From Ectocarpus siliculosus (taxonomy: Eukaryota > Sar > Phaeophyceae > Ectocarpales > Ectocarpaceae): a stretch of DNA of 64,000 nt. A model generated the notes under the pieces. The model had not been told where the DNA came from and searched no databases. It was given only the letters and a program-made list of their open reading frames with translations. Where the stretch lies: assembly GCA_000310025.1 (NCBI GenBank), contig FN649734.1, positions 5,727,349 through 5,791,348 on the forward strand, given 5' to 3'. Below are positions 47,901-60,700 of the stretch, piece after piece. The translations under genes and the position numbers were made by a program. Position 1 is the first letter of the stretch; the number at the start of each line of letters is the position of its first letter.

Positions 47901-49967
47901 AAAGATTATCTCAGATCAAGTACTATTAGTCTAATAGTAGGAGATTATATAAATATACCTCAAATACTGCTGTGACCGTATATCTTTCGAGTTCCAGGAT
48001 TTGGATATCCATTTTGAACAGGTAAGTTGACATCAAATAATAATACGCATGCCAATCGGTCCGGGTGTGGTATCGTATTTTGATTGTGATATACATACGG
48101 GATCAGCTTGCACGACAAACACTCGCGCACCCTCCTCTCCCGCCAAGGAGAACAAACAAGTGGGGCTCGGACACCAAACGGAAATCGCGAAAACTGGGGG
48201 AAGCTGCGTTTTACCGAGAAGTCACGGAGGAGTCCGAATCAATCGGATACCGTTCCCCCGCATGTATGATATGTAGGTAGGCACCCCGTAGTATACAAGG
48301 CAGTAAAACACACACCGCAGCTGGCTATCCCATCGCATCTGCGAATCTTCAGCAGGTGATACTGGAGCCGAGAGTACCTACTGAATCTCGCGTCAAGAGG
48401 CACGGCAAACGCCCGAACGACGGATGCCTACAAGAAGCACAATATTTTCTCATTTTTCGTGGTATAATGGGCATTTTTCGAGCGCACCCTTAAAGGTCAG
48501 GTAATAGGCCCCTCTTACCGAAGGGCCCCGATCGGTGGAAACACCCAACAATTCCTCTCGAGCGGGCGGCTTTAGTTCAACGCGCGAGGGATGCGGCTGG
48601 TTGTTCTCTGGTATGCTTTCGCGTGTACCAGTAAGCGAAATCCACTGCTATGCCTACATGATCTTGCTATAACAGACGAATAGCGAAAACACGTGAGTGC
48701 TTCCCCGAGTTTCGAGCCCTCACGCCATCGCTACAAGATTTCAGAGGTTGTCAACTAAACCACCACGTTTGAGGAGACCCGCAGTCATGATAGCCCCCTC
48801 CAAACACATACCATTGACTCGGGACGCAACGTCACTCACCTTCTGCCTCCGTCGTCGCTACCCCAGGGGACTTGCCAGCAGGCGCTGTAGATTAGGTTCG
48901 GAGGAGATCAGGGAGGATGGGGAAAGGTGTGAGGAGAGTGGCACGCGCAGTTGGGGTTGATTGCACGTCTTCGTCCATGTTCTTTTCACGTGAGAAACGG
49001 TAGAATAGACGCAATGCCTGCACGAAGGCTTCTGACCGCCATAAAGCGTCCTGTGCGGAACTATCATACATTGTACAGCGCAGTACGTACTGCTGGTGTT
49101 GAAGATCGTGTGTATCCGAAAAAAACAAGCAAGGTGTGTACAACGTGCATCTGGTACCCATAGATATATGTACATGAGTCCACGGCACACGCCACCGCAC
49201 CAGCCAGACCCCCTCATCGCACCAACCCCACCTAGGGCCAAGCCCTCTCGCAAACAATGCCGGGACAGCGGACACAAAAAAGCCACGCGCCAATGGGTCC
49301 GGACGGTTCGAATCCTGAAAGCTCTCCAGGCAGCCTTTCGAGGAACATCACAAAGGAGCGGGCAATAAAACAGCTCCTCGCATGCGTATGCACAGATTTA
49401 AAAAAAAAATAGCACAGAGTGTGACGAACCTGAGTATTCACCGTCTTCCGGGATCCCAGGGAGCTCGTCTTGGAGCTGCAGGAGGGCCAGCCTCTTCTCC
49501 TTGTACTGCGCCTTCTCCTTCATGAGCCCGTCGAGCTGCTTCTGGAGGAAGGCCCTCCCCTGCTCCGTCTCGTTGCTGGTGCCTGCATACGTCTGCTTGG
49601 AAGTCCCTTGCACCGCGGCGAGCAGCTTGCGTACGTCTGGTCCGGTGGAAAGAAAAGAAAGGCAGCGGGGGAGGGTCGATATGTATCGATCACGCCTGGC
49701 CCAGAAGCTACAGCTCTGTCTTCTACTCCTGTACGCGGGTGCTGTCCTCGGTGACTGATATGCAACCACGGGGTGACAGCGCAAGATCATGGGACGCATG
49801 CACTCGTATGATGATGTGTTACAAAAATAGGGCGTACCTTGGTCGACCAGCTTGATGTCCCAGTCGATTTGTCCAAGGCTCACGGAAATTGAAGCGGCGT
49901 CGCCCACGTTAGACGCCAGCCTGCTCACGCGGTCGAGCGTGGTCGTATCCATCCTGCCGCGCTCCAT
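41930..49967 (-). CDS. Coiled-coil protein with two SnoaL/NTF2-like domains (ten exons)
   Basis: Exons: 49967-49838, 49636-49430, 48884-48840, 46078-45912, 45615-45364, 44345-44288, 43760-43594, 43045-42794, 42528-42367, 42022-41930. All borders are GT-AG, phases match at each junction, and the total is 1533 nt (510 aa plus stop). Residues 1-112 are a charged helical module (IDWDIKLVD ... YAG ... LDGLMKEKAQYKEKRLALL). After a short linker come two SnoaL/NTF2-like domains (about 128-267 and 287-426). Each has LWGTVSEEVR, VRVYG, RARFSFTFRRD and the closing IVEHHSSSMP typical of SgcJ/EcaC-type SnoaL-like proteins. The tail ends in FFRSLFGGGGG and is hydrophilic, so the protein is probably soluble. 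NTF2-like folds often dimerise and bind small hydrophobic ligands; the actual ligand or reaction is unknown. The start could also be the Met five codons later. Confidence 0.85.
46855..47800. repeat. Three degenerate tandem copies of a roughly 0.3-kb unit inside an intron
   Basis: Copies near 46855-47090, 47215-47500 and 47548-47830 share the phrases ctgtccgagtcttgggca, ttctcgggaatggtctcg, gtctgagttgtca and ctcgccgagctctcg. They lie in the 2.8-kb third intron of the first SnoaL-like gene. No coding role is seen. Confidence 0.65.
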
Positions 49968-52882
49968 AGCTGCCTTGTTTTTTTTAATGACGTGCGCGTA
50001 ACAAACAGATGATCTGTCGCTGTGATCGTTCCGCCGTCTGAGATGAGGCTGATGAGTCTGCACCCGTCATCGGAGCAGTCACAAAAAATAAGGAATAATA
50101 AAATTGTATGAACAAAGTAATATGAAAGGTTCGCGAGAGAACTCTTTGTCGGTTCGGACTCACAGACGAAAGAAGACATGGCATCAGCACCACGGATCAA
50201 GGATCAGCCGCACGGCGGTTTGTCCACTGCTGCTGCTAATGTGTCACTGCTGTGCCCGCGCACGGGAGCCAACACCTGCTTTATCCACCTCTCACTGTTT
50301 TCTTACTCAAGTGATCCGCTTGATGCCGCAGACGCGTCCTTTCGGGGAGCACGGCATGCGAAATACAAGAGGGAGGACAAAACCGTCTGCTGCTGACTAC
50401 ACTGCTGTGCTGTACTGTACATACACCTCCAACAGCAGCAGTGAGCACTGAGTCGTCTTTCGGAATTTGGAGCCTGGAGAGTCTGTCAGCAGTCGAAAAG
50501 ATGCATAAACACGTATTTCCATACCTCGAGGCCTTCACACCCCACAAACCCACAAGGCAGGGAAACGTGATTGAGTTTCCCTTATGTTACCGTGGTGCAG
50601 GAGGGCGAGTCTGTTTACCCTGACCTGCTGTGCCTTCTCCAGCTCAAGCCCGCCGAACTGTACTTGTAGTCTACTTACTCGTTGTACAGGGGATGGGAGG
50701 CAGGCCCTTTCCACTCGTGCTGCGGGGGCTGCCACGGTAGTATGGGATTCGCTAGGTTCTGACGAATGCAGCGCTCACGGCCTAGATAGCGTGGACTATT
50801 TAGCGTAAGGTTGCGAGTCAGCGCACAGGGGGTGCGATCGATTTTCAAGCGTAATTTCTCCACAACCAGGAGATAAACCACTGTTGAAAAGGGCGGTTGT
50901 GGAAATATCTCATCGAGGGTTTTCCTGAGAAGTATCAGTTGGCGCTGGCACCCTCCTGGTTGTGGAGATATTACGCTTTGAAAATACGTTCGCACCCCTG
51001 TGCGCTGACTCGCAACCTTACGATACGTGGCAAATTTCAGCTTTCGGGACTCCGCACGTAAGGTACTACGTACTGATGGACCAAACGCTGGTGGCAAAGG
51101 CCAATTTCTGCACATTCGCACAACAATTTGAACCGACAGCGAACCCTCGGTGTCTTTCGGTTCTCCCAATCCATCGCTTTACGATGTGCCGACAGCACTG
51201 ATCCACAGCACCTACACAACCGAACCGAACAATATCACACTAATAAGTCACCGCGGTAACGAGCGCCGGGGAGAACGGGCGGGGAAAACTTTCTTTCCCA
51301 ACTTGATATTTTTTCGTTTCGTTTTTTTTTGGGGGGGAGGTTCTCAGCGCGGTTTCTGCCCCGTTCGGTAGGTGTCTATTGTACCTCTGTTCGTATTGAC
51401 TGCCGAAGAAAGGACTGGGCCTTCATTTGCTGTGGCCGCCGCTGTGGCCGTAGCCAACCACGACAAAGAGACCAAAACATGAGGCACGTTGTTACCTTTG
51501 GCAATATCTTTGGCACTACACTTTCGCAATACATTCAGTAATTCGTCTCCGCCGTTTTCGCTCCCCCTCCACCCCCCCCTGATCACGCGTACAAAATCGT
51601 AACACATGACACCAAGGCATGTCTGCCAAGAAAACAAAACAAAAACATAGGACAGCTGTGGTCGGGTGCCATCAAATCAAAACACACACATTTGTGTACT
51701 CATCAAGCACGCTTTCGAATTCTGCGCCCGTCATCTCGCGCCAATCCTTTCCATCGTCAAGGGTTGGTTGGCAATGCAGCGTGTAGCCCCGACCAGCCCC
51801 CACCAATCATCCCTCCGGATAGTTAAAAAGTCTTCAACTTTCAACGTGGCAACGCCACCAACAGCAACCTGAGGGACGCACTTACCGAGGCCTGTGCTGT
51901 ATTCCATTGCCGATGACATGAAAAGCTGCCTCGCCCTGCCGTCTGCCCAATTTTCCCGCAAACTCTTCCTCCCGTCAAGTGTACAATCATCCCCTACATA
52001 ACCCCCTCTCGAACCCGAACCCCGTGGCCAGGCCACATACTTACAGACGATTCGAATAGAGAATTCTCTCACTACTGACTGGCCGATGAGGGGTGCCCAG
52101 CATCCATCCATCCAAGGGCTCCCACAAGTACTGCTACGACTAAGACAAGGTGAAAAGGAACAGTAGGCTCGGCGTGGCTAGCGGCTGGAAAAAAAGAAGA
52201 CAGAAACAGAATCTATCTGCCGCGCCACCTTCAAAACTGCTTCAAGTCAAAGCTTGTTTTACGACATCTAGAATGAAATGAAAACACACACGGAAGTTCT
52301 CTCATGTCTACCAACGGCATAAAACAATCGGAAGCCCGCACGCACCTACGGTATTCCTAGACAAAGTTACTGGAGATAGATTCTCAAATCTGTTCCTGAG
52401 CGCCCCGCACTAGTTGGTGACGAATGAAAAGCCACGGCGGCCCTTCTTTTCTCTTTTTTCTGAAAACTCAAGAGTATTCTTAGTATGGTAGAGATGCATC
52501 CCTCGTCCAGCATCTCTACAACATACGGCACAAAGTCGCCCTACGAGAAACCGCTTGCCGTGCCCAGCTTGGGTCCGAGCTTCCGGCCGGCACTGAAACT
52601 ACCCCAACGAGGCGCGTGTCTACGCCCGTGCTTGTCCCCAATCGGGCTCATAAAAAATAACTCAGGCCAGCGTGCGTGATGGGTTTGGCTACCGTGTCTT
52701 GGTGAAACCGAACCAGGGCGGAGAAGTGGTTGCTTGCTACCTCTCTACCGCTATCTCTAAGGGACCAAAGCGTTTCATCATCGGTGAAGCACAACCACGA
52801 CCCTCTGTCTACAACCAGAAAGCATCATCCACCCTCCACACGACTCAACTTCCCCCACGATGAAAACGACGATAAACATCGG
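49968..52882. other. Spacer between the two tandem SnoaL-like genes; no gene established
   Basis: It contains the MITE at 50804-51022. Minus-strand protein-like stretches occur at 51344-51637 and 51731-52111. One of them ends at a good donor (TACAGCACAGGCCTCG before GTAAGT, near 51884), so a small unmodelled gene or 5' exons cannot be excluded. Confidence 0.35.
50804..51022. mobile_element. MITE with roughly 65-bp terminal inverted repeats
   Basis: The left end reads CGTAAGGTTGCGAGTCAGCG and the right end is its exact reverse complement. The arms continue to match over about 65 bp with few differences. If TA is the target duplication (50806-50807 and 51019-51020), the element proper is 50808-51018 (211 bp) with AGGTTGCG termini. 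A TA duplication would fit a Tc1/mariner-type mobiliser. There is no coding capacity. Confidence 0.8.
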
Positions 52883-55800
52883 TTACATTCGGCTGAGAGC
52901 ACCGCCGACGGGGGCGAGCCCGGTCGCGACGGCGGCGGCGACAGCCGCGGCAACGTTAACGACGGCGACCTTCCCGATAGGCGCCGCCTCAAGGTCCGTG
53001 GACGACAGAGCAGGTGCCATGAGCACGGCCGCGACAAACCCAACGATCGCGGCGGCAACGGCGGCCCCGCAAGCCGCCGTGCACGCGGTACGCGGCAGCA
53101 TCTTGAAGATCGATTCCGAGGGAGCCGTGGCCGACGCACCCTCCTCGCCCTCCCCTTCCTCCGTAACCGGAAATCGCATGTAGTCTACCCCTGCTGCTGC
53201 TGCTGCCGCCGCCGCTGCGGTGGTGGTGGTGGTGGTGGTGGTGGTGGTGGTGGTGGCGGCTGCGCTGCCTGTCGCCGCTGCTGCTGCTCCCGCTCCTCCG
53301 GCTTCGGTCGGGGCGGCCTGTAGCGAGCGGGGGCGAGAAATTAGACGCGCGGTCGTGGCGGATGAATACATTCGCGGTTCTTGCGTCTCATCGACGCCAA
53401 ACGCGGATACGTACCGCTCTTATTATAGCAGCATTGTTATTTCATGCCGCTCAACTCAACCGTAATGCTCCATCTTCATCATCACCCGTTGATGACACTT
53501 ACAAGTACACCTCGCTGGCGTGGAACAGAATTATTGAATCATTGGACGCCTCGTTACCGTGAAACAACAACAACAACTCCGGCAGATGGCGGTTCAATGC
53601 TTCTCTAGCAAATATAATTCTTGTCGCACGTAAGGCCCTATCGATAGAAGAATGTCATGGCCTTCAATAAACCCTCTTCCTCCATGCAATGTTCAACGCA
53701 AACCATGTACCCACAAAAAAAATGCGCACTCCTCTCGCTTCACACACTGAATGTAGCACCGACTTAAGGGCGCGGGGGGGATCGCAGTACCTCCTCTGAA
53801 AATTCCAGGAAACGCCTGCATATCTCGGTTTTCCAAATTCTAACTCCAGTACGAAACTACCATCGTAAATTAACCGCCCGCAGCGGTCGCTTGTGTACAA
53901 TGTTAGTAGCTGAGGTTGTACCCCTTGAGATACACTACAGACTAGCGGTCCGCGATTTTCCAAACGATCCTTCTATCATCGAGTTCGGTGAGCTACAAGC
54001 TAGATTTCTGAAGCTGCTGTGCGGTCCAATTTTGAAACGCTTCAAGCACCTTTGCCTAAAGGCTGGACATGCATATACATGACCCTAGGCATTCAAATCG
54101 ACAATGGCGACCAGCTGGATATGTGAGGTAAGAGCTGCGCTGAAGTTCGCGGCCGCATACACTCACATAGGCGGTGATTCGTGTTCACCGTGTGCTTGAA
54201 GCGTTTCAAAATTGGACCGCACAGCAGCTTCAGAAATCTAGCTTGTAGCTCACCGAACTCGATGATAGAAGGATCGTTTGGAAAATCGCGGACCGCTAGT
54301 CTGTAGTGTATCGCAAGGGGTACAACCTCAGCTACTAACATTGTACACAAGCGACCGCTGCGGGCGGTTAACTTACGATGGTAGTTTCGTACTGGAGTTA
54401 GACTTTGGAAAACCGAGATATGCAGGCGTTTCCAGGCGTTTCCTGTTTTTTTAAGAGGAAGTACTGCGATCCCTCCCGCGCCCTTAACGTCGTCACATTG
54501 CGGACAACTCGACAAAACAGTCGGCAATAAAAGCGAAATAACCATAAAACGTGAGCGAACACAGCAACACCGCCCGGTGCCAAAGAAGATCCGTCGACTT
54601 CCTTCGGGAACGGGACAACAAAACACTATCCATACAGCGCGCGACAAAAAGAGCCGTGTACACAAGAGCCAAGTTTCTCTTCGTGAAATCCCAGTGTTTC
54701 CGCATCTGCGAAGCTGGCTCACATCTTCATTGCGGGCAGAGGCGGCGGAGTGCGTGGCGGAAGACGAGGGAGCGGTTGTCGCCGTCGCCTTGCCCGTGTC
54801 GTGGGTCAGGTCCGCGAGGTTCGTGCCCGACATAGCCTGGGAGAAAAAACGGCCACGTCCGCGTTCGGGGGATCAGGAGACCATTGGGGTTCGTAGTTCA
54901 GTTTGGGTTCCGGTTCGGGTTCCCTTTCGGGTTGAAATCGTTCTTGACATGCAACACGAACCATGAGGCAGCGTGAAGCGTGTAGGAAGTACAAGCCACG
55001 CGAAGCGAGCGGAGGAAGACATTCCTTGCTAACACCTTGACGCCTTGTCAGCGCCGTGGGTTGTCGTGTTTGGGGTACCCTGCGGTAGGTATGAGCCTCT
55101 GGGGGCTGGTATGTGCGTGACCCGATGAGGTACAGAAGCAAGTGACGGGAGTCCCTTGTGCCTTTGGGCTATCAACATCAACCGTGCCTACCTCTGCACC
55201 ATCTACGTCAACATGGCTGCTTAGTGTACGGAAGCACGTCTTTGCACGTCTCCACCGATCAGCTGCTACGCCAGAGCGTTGCATATCTCGCCGATCAAGG
55301 AGCACTGAAACACGAACTCGTCGGGGCAAGTGTTGCAATTTGCAGCTCTCCCCCTCCACGACATGGTTTTCCAGTGCTCCTTTGGTAACCACGCCTCTAA
55401 CCCCTCTACCACTGTACTTGTAGCAGCCGCTCCGTGAAGAGATATAAAGGCGTGCTCCTGTACAGTAAGCTGTCATGTTGACGTACAGATCCAAGACCTT
55501 GCAGGGGTGACAGAGAAATAGCCTCTACAAACAAAGGACGCCGTCACTCACCAACAGGCTGGTTTTCCGTCAGGTCGAGCACAGCAAATTCAGGGTCAAG
55601 AAAGAAAAAGAAAGACACATCTCAACTCTGTGTCTCTTCCATGTTTCGTGTGTGGATGGACGATGGGCGCGCCCAAGCGCTCTCTCGTGTGTAGTAAATG
55701 ATCGTCATGAGACGGAAACACGTCCGCGCGAGACAGCCGACCAGACGACATCAACCCAGATGCTTCACTCAACAGGGAAGCACCGCCCCAACCAAAGAGG

Positions 55801-57667
55801 ACCCGCACGTGCCACCATCAAATTCATTGTGCTCAGCAACGTGGGAGGGAGATGATATCAGGTGACATCCTCACGAGTAACTCCGTAGAGGTACAATACG
55901 CATACAGACCACCAACCAGCTGCAGTCATTCTCCTCACCGGCTTGAGCCCTGCGGGTGCCGTGGGCATGGACGAAGAGTGGTGCTCCACGATCGCCCACT
56001 GCTGGGGCTTGTTGGGGTCCCTCCGGAAGGTGAAGCTGAAGCGGGCCCTCTTCTCGACGGTGTCACCGTCGTTGTCCTGCCAGGAAAAGGTGTAGGTGCC
56101 GGCCTGGACCGCGAAGTCCCCGTAAACGCGCACCGCCACCGGGGTGTACTCGACCAGCCGGAGCGCGGGGAGCCGCGCGAAATAGTCCTGGGGCGGTGTG
56201 TAGTCCGACAGATGCGTTTATTTAGGGAAACATACAATCATGGAGATAAAACCCATTTAAGATATTGTACAACCAAAGTTGAAGGGAATGTGTTGGGGAG
56301 CTTTTTTATGCGTTCCCGTTTGGGAGATGATTGGGGGGGTGGTCAAGTCAAGGGGTCTGGGTAGAGGGGTGAACAACAAGTGCCGGTTCGGCCTTGAGCG
56401 GTGGAGTTCACGTTTCAGCGCATGCGTTTCATGATGACGTTGTTGTTTTGCGTATGCCACGAAGACTAAATTTTAATTATTCGGGAGAGTTCAAAAAGAT
56501 ACCTATGATGCGGGTCCCAGCAAGTTTGCACGTGATTGCAAGTGTAACCAAACAAGCTGGGCATATCGTCATTGGGCTAGTATCGCTTACGAGACCAAAA
56601 GGTATTCGGGGCGTCCGAGTAAAACAGAGACTTGAGAATCACGAAGCACCGCGTGATAAGCCGAGTCAACTCTATGGAGAGCGTAAGGAAACACAACACG
56701 ACAAGAGGTCGACAGCCTGGGTAATCTCGGATATGCACACACCACCCACAGCAACAGCAAGAACAACAAAAATGTTTGGCACGTGACCATTGCACATCAA
56801 CTGCCTAAACACAGAGAAAAGTACAACACCACCATCACCACCAGCCGCAGCGGGAACTCACGAAGTAGGCGTAGATCTGCTCCGGTGTGTCGCGGACCTC
56901 CTCCGAGACCGTTCCCCAAAGAGTAGCGTCCTGGGCATAAAGATCCGCCGTCTTCCTAGGAGTGTCGTCTGTGCCCATCGTTACCGTGTCCTTCCACACC
57001 ACCGCCGTTGCGGCCACGGCTTTTTGGTCTGCTCGAGCAAAAGAACGACAACGAATCGTGAGAAATCAAATGGCGACCCAGACAGAGCGTGTCAAACAAA
57101 CAAAATATCATGGTAGGTCACCCCGTATGTTATCATACCATATATCGAATCCCCTGCCCTTGCTCCGCACCGATCATGCCCTACTTGTCCCACCAAGCCC
57201 AACATGAAAAAACATGCATTGTATGGACGCACGGCACTCATTGCGCACGGCCCTTTGGAATAACGCTTTTGACTTCCACCTACGTTCCTCCGCACACAAG
57301 AAAAAGTACTACTGCTGTACCCGCGGGCAACCAACCATGCGTGGCGGGCACACATTGTAGAGCTAAACAAAACGCCCGGCGGCACGTTATGCCAGAACAA
57401 ATGCATGAGGAAAAACAAAACCAATGCAAATTGTGGCGCAAATGAGAACGGGCTACGAGAATTACCAACATGAGAGACAAGACAAGACTCACCGGGAGTG
57501 GTTTCCTTGACGACCTTAGGGCCGCGAGGGATACCCGGGCCTACCCCAACCTGAAGGATAAGAAAAAGGTAATATGACAATTGACCGTTTTAAGCGAGCA
57601 GGTCGACGAGTTCGGAAGCGGCAAGGGATGCACGAGTATGGACTCTCAAGAGAGAGATGCAGAGAAC

Positions 57668-57702
<35 letters not shown>

Positions 57703-60700
57703 TCCTACCCGACCCCAGACCAACCGTACCGGACGACCTTGACGGGATGGGAACAGGACAGAGAGACGTGTGTGTGTGTGTGTGTGTACTCATGGTCGTG
57801 CATGCCGTAGTCCTTAGACCATTGCCCTCGCATCGCATCCATACAAAGAGACGGTGACGGGATACGTTGCTGTTGACACGGATGGTACGGATGTATGTAT
57901 GGCATAAAGCCAAAAAGGAGGATGGATGGCGTAAAGCCAAAAGGAGGATGGAATACAGTCGAGTGTTAAGGACCGCACGTCAAAAATCACCCTTCGTGAA
58001 AGCCACAACACCCGGGCTATCCTATTCATTATTCATTGATTTGTCAAGAGAAGAGAGCAAGAGCAGAAACATCAAAACATATCTCACAAGAGCCGCCAAC
58101 CCGAACCCCGAGTCCACCTAGTCGGTTACCTCTTCAAATTCATTATACGACAAGGTCCCACATCTAGTGTCGATTCTCGCTATTGCCGCCACTTACGTAT
58201 TGAGCGGCGCCATCTCGCGCTGTGCTCCATAAACCCCATCTGTTTCTTTTGTAGCTGGCCAGAGGGCCTGCATTGGCAGTCCTTCCTCTAGATTAGATGG
58301 ATTTGGAATAAGCACGGACGGGAATGGTTCGCAGCACTCGGAGGTACCTACCGCAAGAGGCGGAAGGAATTCACCCTCGAGACCGATTTGCAAAGCCAAC
58401 CAGATGCTACCAACACCAACACCAATAGCGGTGGTTCTGGTTAGGAACATGTCGAGGGCTTTCCGTAGACGTATCGGGCTCTTTCTGCACCCACTCGGTT
58501 GTGGAGAAATCGAGCTTTGAAAGTCGTTCTAGGGGGGGGTGCCATCTGTCTCCTCTTACGGTACGGTACGGTACGGTACATCCCATCAACCATCAACCAT
58601 CAACAACGTTCAGCCTCGGTGGCGAGGAGACAAAGCACACTCACCGCCTTGAGACCCGCGGGTGCCGTGGGCATGGACGAGGAGTGGTGCTCCACGATAG
58701 TCCAGGGGCGTTCTGTGCCGGGGTTGTCCCTCCGGAAGGTGAAGCTGAAGCGGGCCCTCTTCTCCACGATGGCACCGTCATCCGCCTGCCAGGAAAAGGT
58801 GTAGGTGCCGGCCTGTACGGCGAAGTCCCCGTACACGCGCACGGCAACGGGGGTGTACTCCACCACCCTCAGCTCGGGAAGCCGGGCGAAGTAGTCCTGC
58901 GAAGCGTGAAGGGGGGGTCGAGGAGGTTATGATCTGATCTGATCTGATCGCAGGCGGGTGTTTTGTGTTTCGTAGCTGCACGAGGGGATGCTATGATCAA
59001 ATGGTAGTTACGGTGTGTGTGTATTTTGTGTGTTTCCGATTTCCACATGACATGTCCACTCGATCATTCGAATTGATTTTTCCACCGCATTCCAAGCAGC
59101 TGGTAGCCCATGTTAAAACACACACACACACGCGATTGTCTGGCCTAATTGAGGGCAAACTCATTAACAGAGTTCGACTAGCGTTGCTGCTACGCATACT
59201 TCAGTCCTTGTCAGCAGTACCTTCACAATCGAGAATAAATCCTAATCCTTACAAGCCACACGAGATGCTGGCCACCATCAACAACACCACAACCACCAAG
59301 AAGTCGCTCGGAAACATACAAGGTCTACCACGAGCCTCTGTTGCAGCCCTCCACCACCACCACTACCACCACCGCCGCCGCGGGCAAGCAACTCACGAAA
59401 TAGGCGTAGATCTGTTGGGGGGTGTCGCGGACCTCCTCCGAGACTGTTCCCCAGAGAGTTCCGTCCGGCGCATAGAGAGCCGCCGTCTTCTTGGGGGCAT
59501 CGTAGGTTCCACTAGTCACGGTATCCTTCCACAAAACCGTGGTTTCCGCCACCGCTCGTCGGTCTGCTCAGGGAAAAGCGTACCGTGGTACGGAGAACAA
59601 GGGCACACAGCCAGCGGCGCAAGTTTCGGGTTTAACGCCGTGCGGTCCGGGTTCGGAGATCGGGACTCAGCGATCGAAGAGAAATCTATCTGGCAGCATA
59701 ATGTACGTTCGTACGGTAGTGTTTGACTCACTACGGACAAGGACTGTCGCCACCAGTAGATGTCAGCACTTCAAGGTTCGTATGACAAAAGACAATGGCG
59801 ATCAGCGACGGAGTTGGCTGGCGGAAACCCATCAATTGCTCGGTCTGTCCCGGCAAGGAGGCGGTATTTCCGCACGCCCGATGGCACGACACATGCGCCG
59901 CTTGAAAAGTCATGTACACCACTTCGTATCTCACCAAGTGGGAGATCTCCCAGTAACCTCCGCAGAACCAACTAGCCTACAATATACAATAGATACCCCC
60001 AGGGGTTGAAAAGAACGATGCACGCATCTTCTGCACCTGATGCAATATTCGCTGTACCAAGCAAAAATATTTAGTATGAACAACAATAGAGAGAAAAGCA
60101 GGCACAGGAGATTCAACAACGCGGTTCTTGATTCAGGCGAGATACCAAATCCATGAAGTATCACCCGCCGCTCTGAAGAACTACCACCTGGCACTGGTAT
60201 GCACAGCAGTACTTCACGGGCTCGAAAAAGTCTGGAAAATGATCAAGACTTGAGGAGCCGCGGCAGCATCCCAAAATTGCAACCAACGCCCACGCCCACT
60301 TCTCAGGCTCCAATAGCGCTGCACTACGGCATGAATGCATACCCGTGACGCATGCACGTGACACGCATGCACGTGAGACTATCTTATTAATAGTGTTGCT
60401 TTACCTACACAGCTGCCGCTGAATACGCCAGTACACAGAGAGTGACTTATCTCAACACGCCGATTGCCCCCCAACACACAAGATCACCCAGGCCACCCCT
60501 GCCGCGCGAATAACACCGTACAGCAACAGCAGTATCCTCACCTTCTGCTTCGGTGGCACTTTTTGCCGGCGATGGGGCCCGCAAGCTTCCCGGCGCTGCA
60601 AGTCCAGTTAGTCAAACGATTGGCGGATTAAACAACAAGGGGAGGGAAGCTAACGTTGGAAATGCGAAGAAGGGCGTTTTTGTTACGATGCTGTTTGAAC

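Noticed and set aside
49305-49320. GGTTCGAATCC resembling a tRNA T-loop
   Set aside because: The flanking five bases do not pair and no cloverleaf can be drawn.
50804-51022. Possible rho-independent-type terminator hairpin
   Set aside because: Arms of about 65 bp with matching termini and a likely target duplication fit a transposon, and the genome is eukaryotic.
55549-55600. Exon-like stretch on the minus strand reading DPEFAVLDLTENQPVG before a GTGAGT donor
   Set aside because: No AG acceptor in the right place, and the outgoing phase would break the otherwise perfect join from 55939 to 54836. Left out of the model, but it could be an alternative exon.
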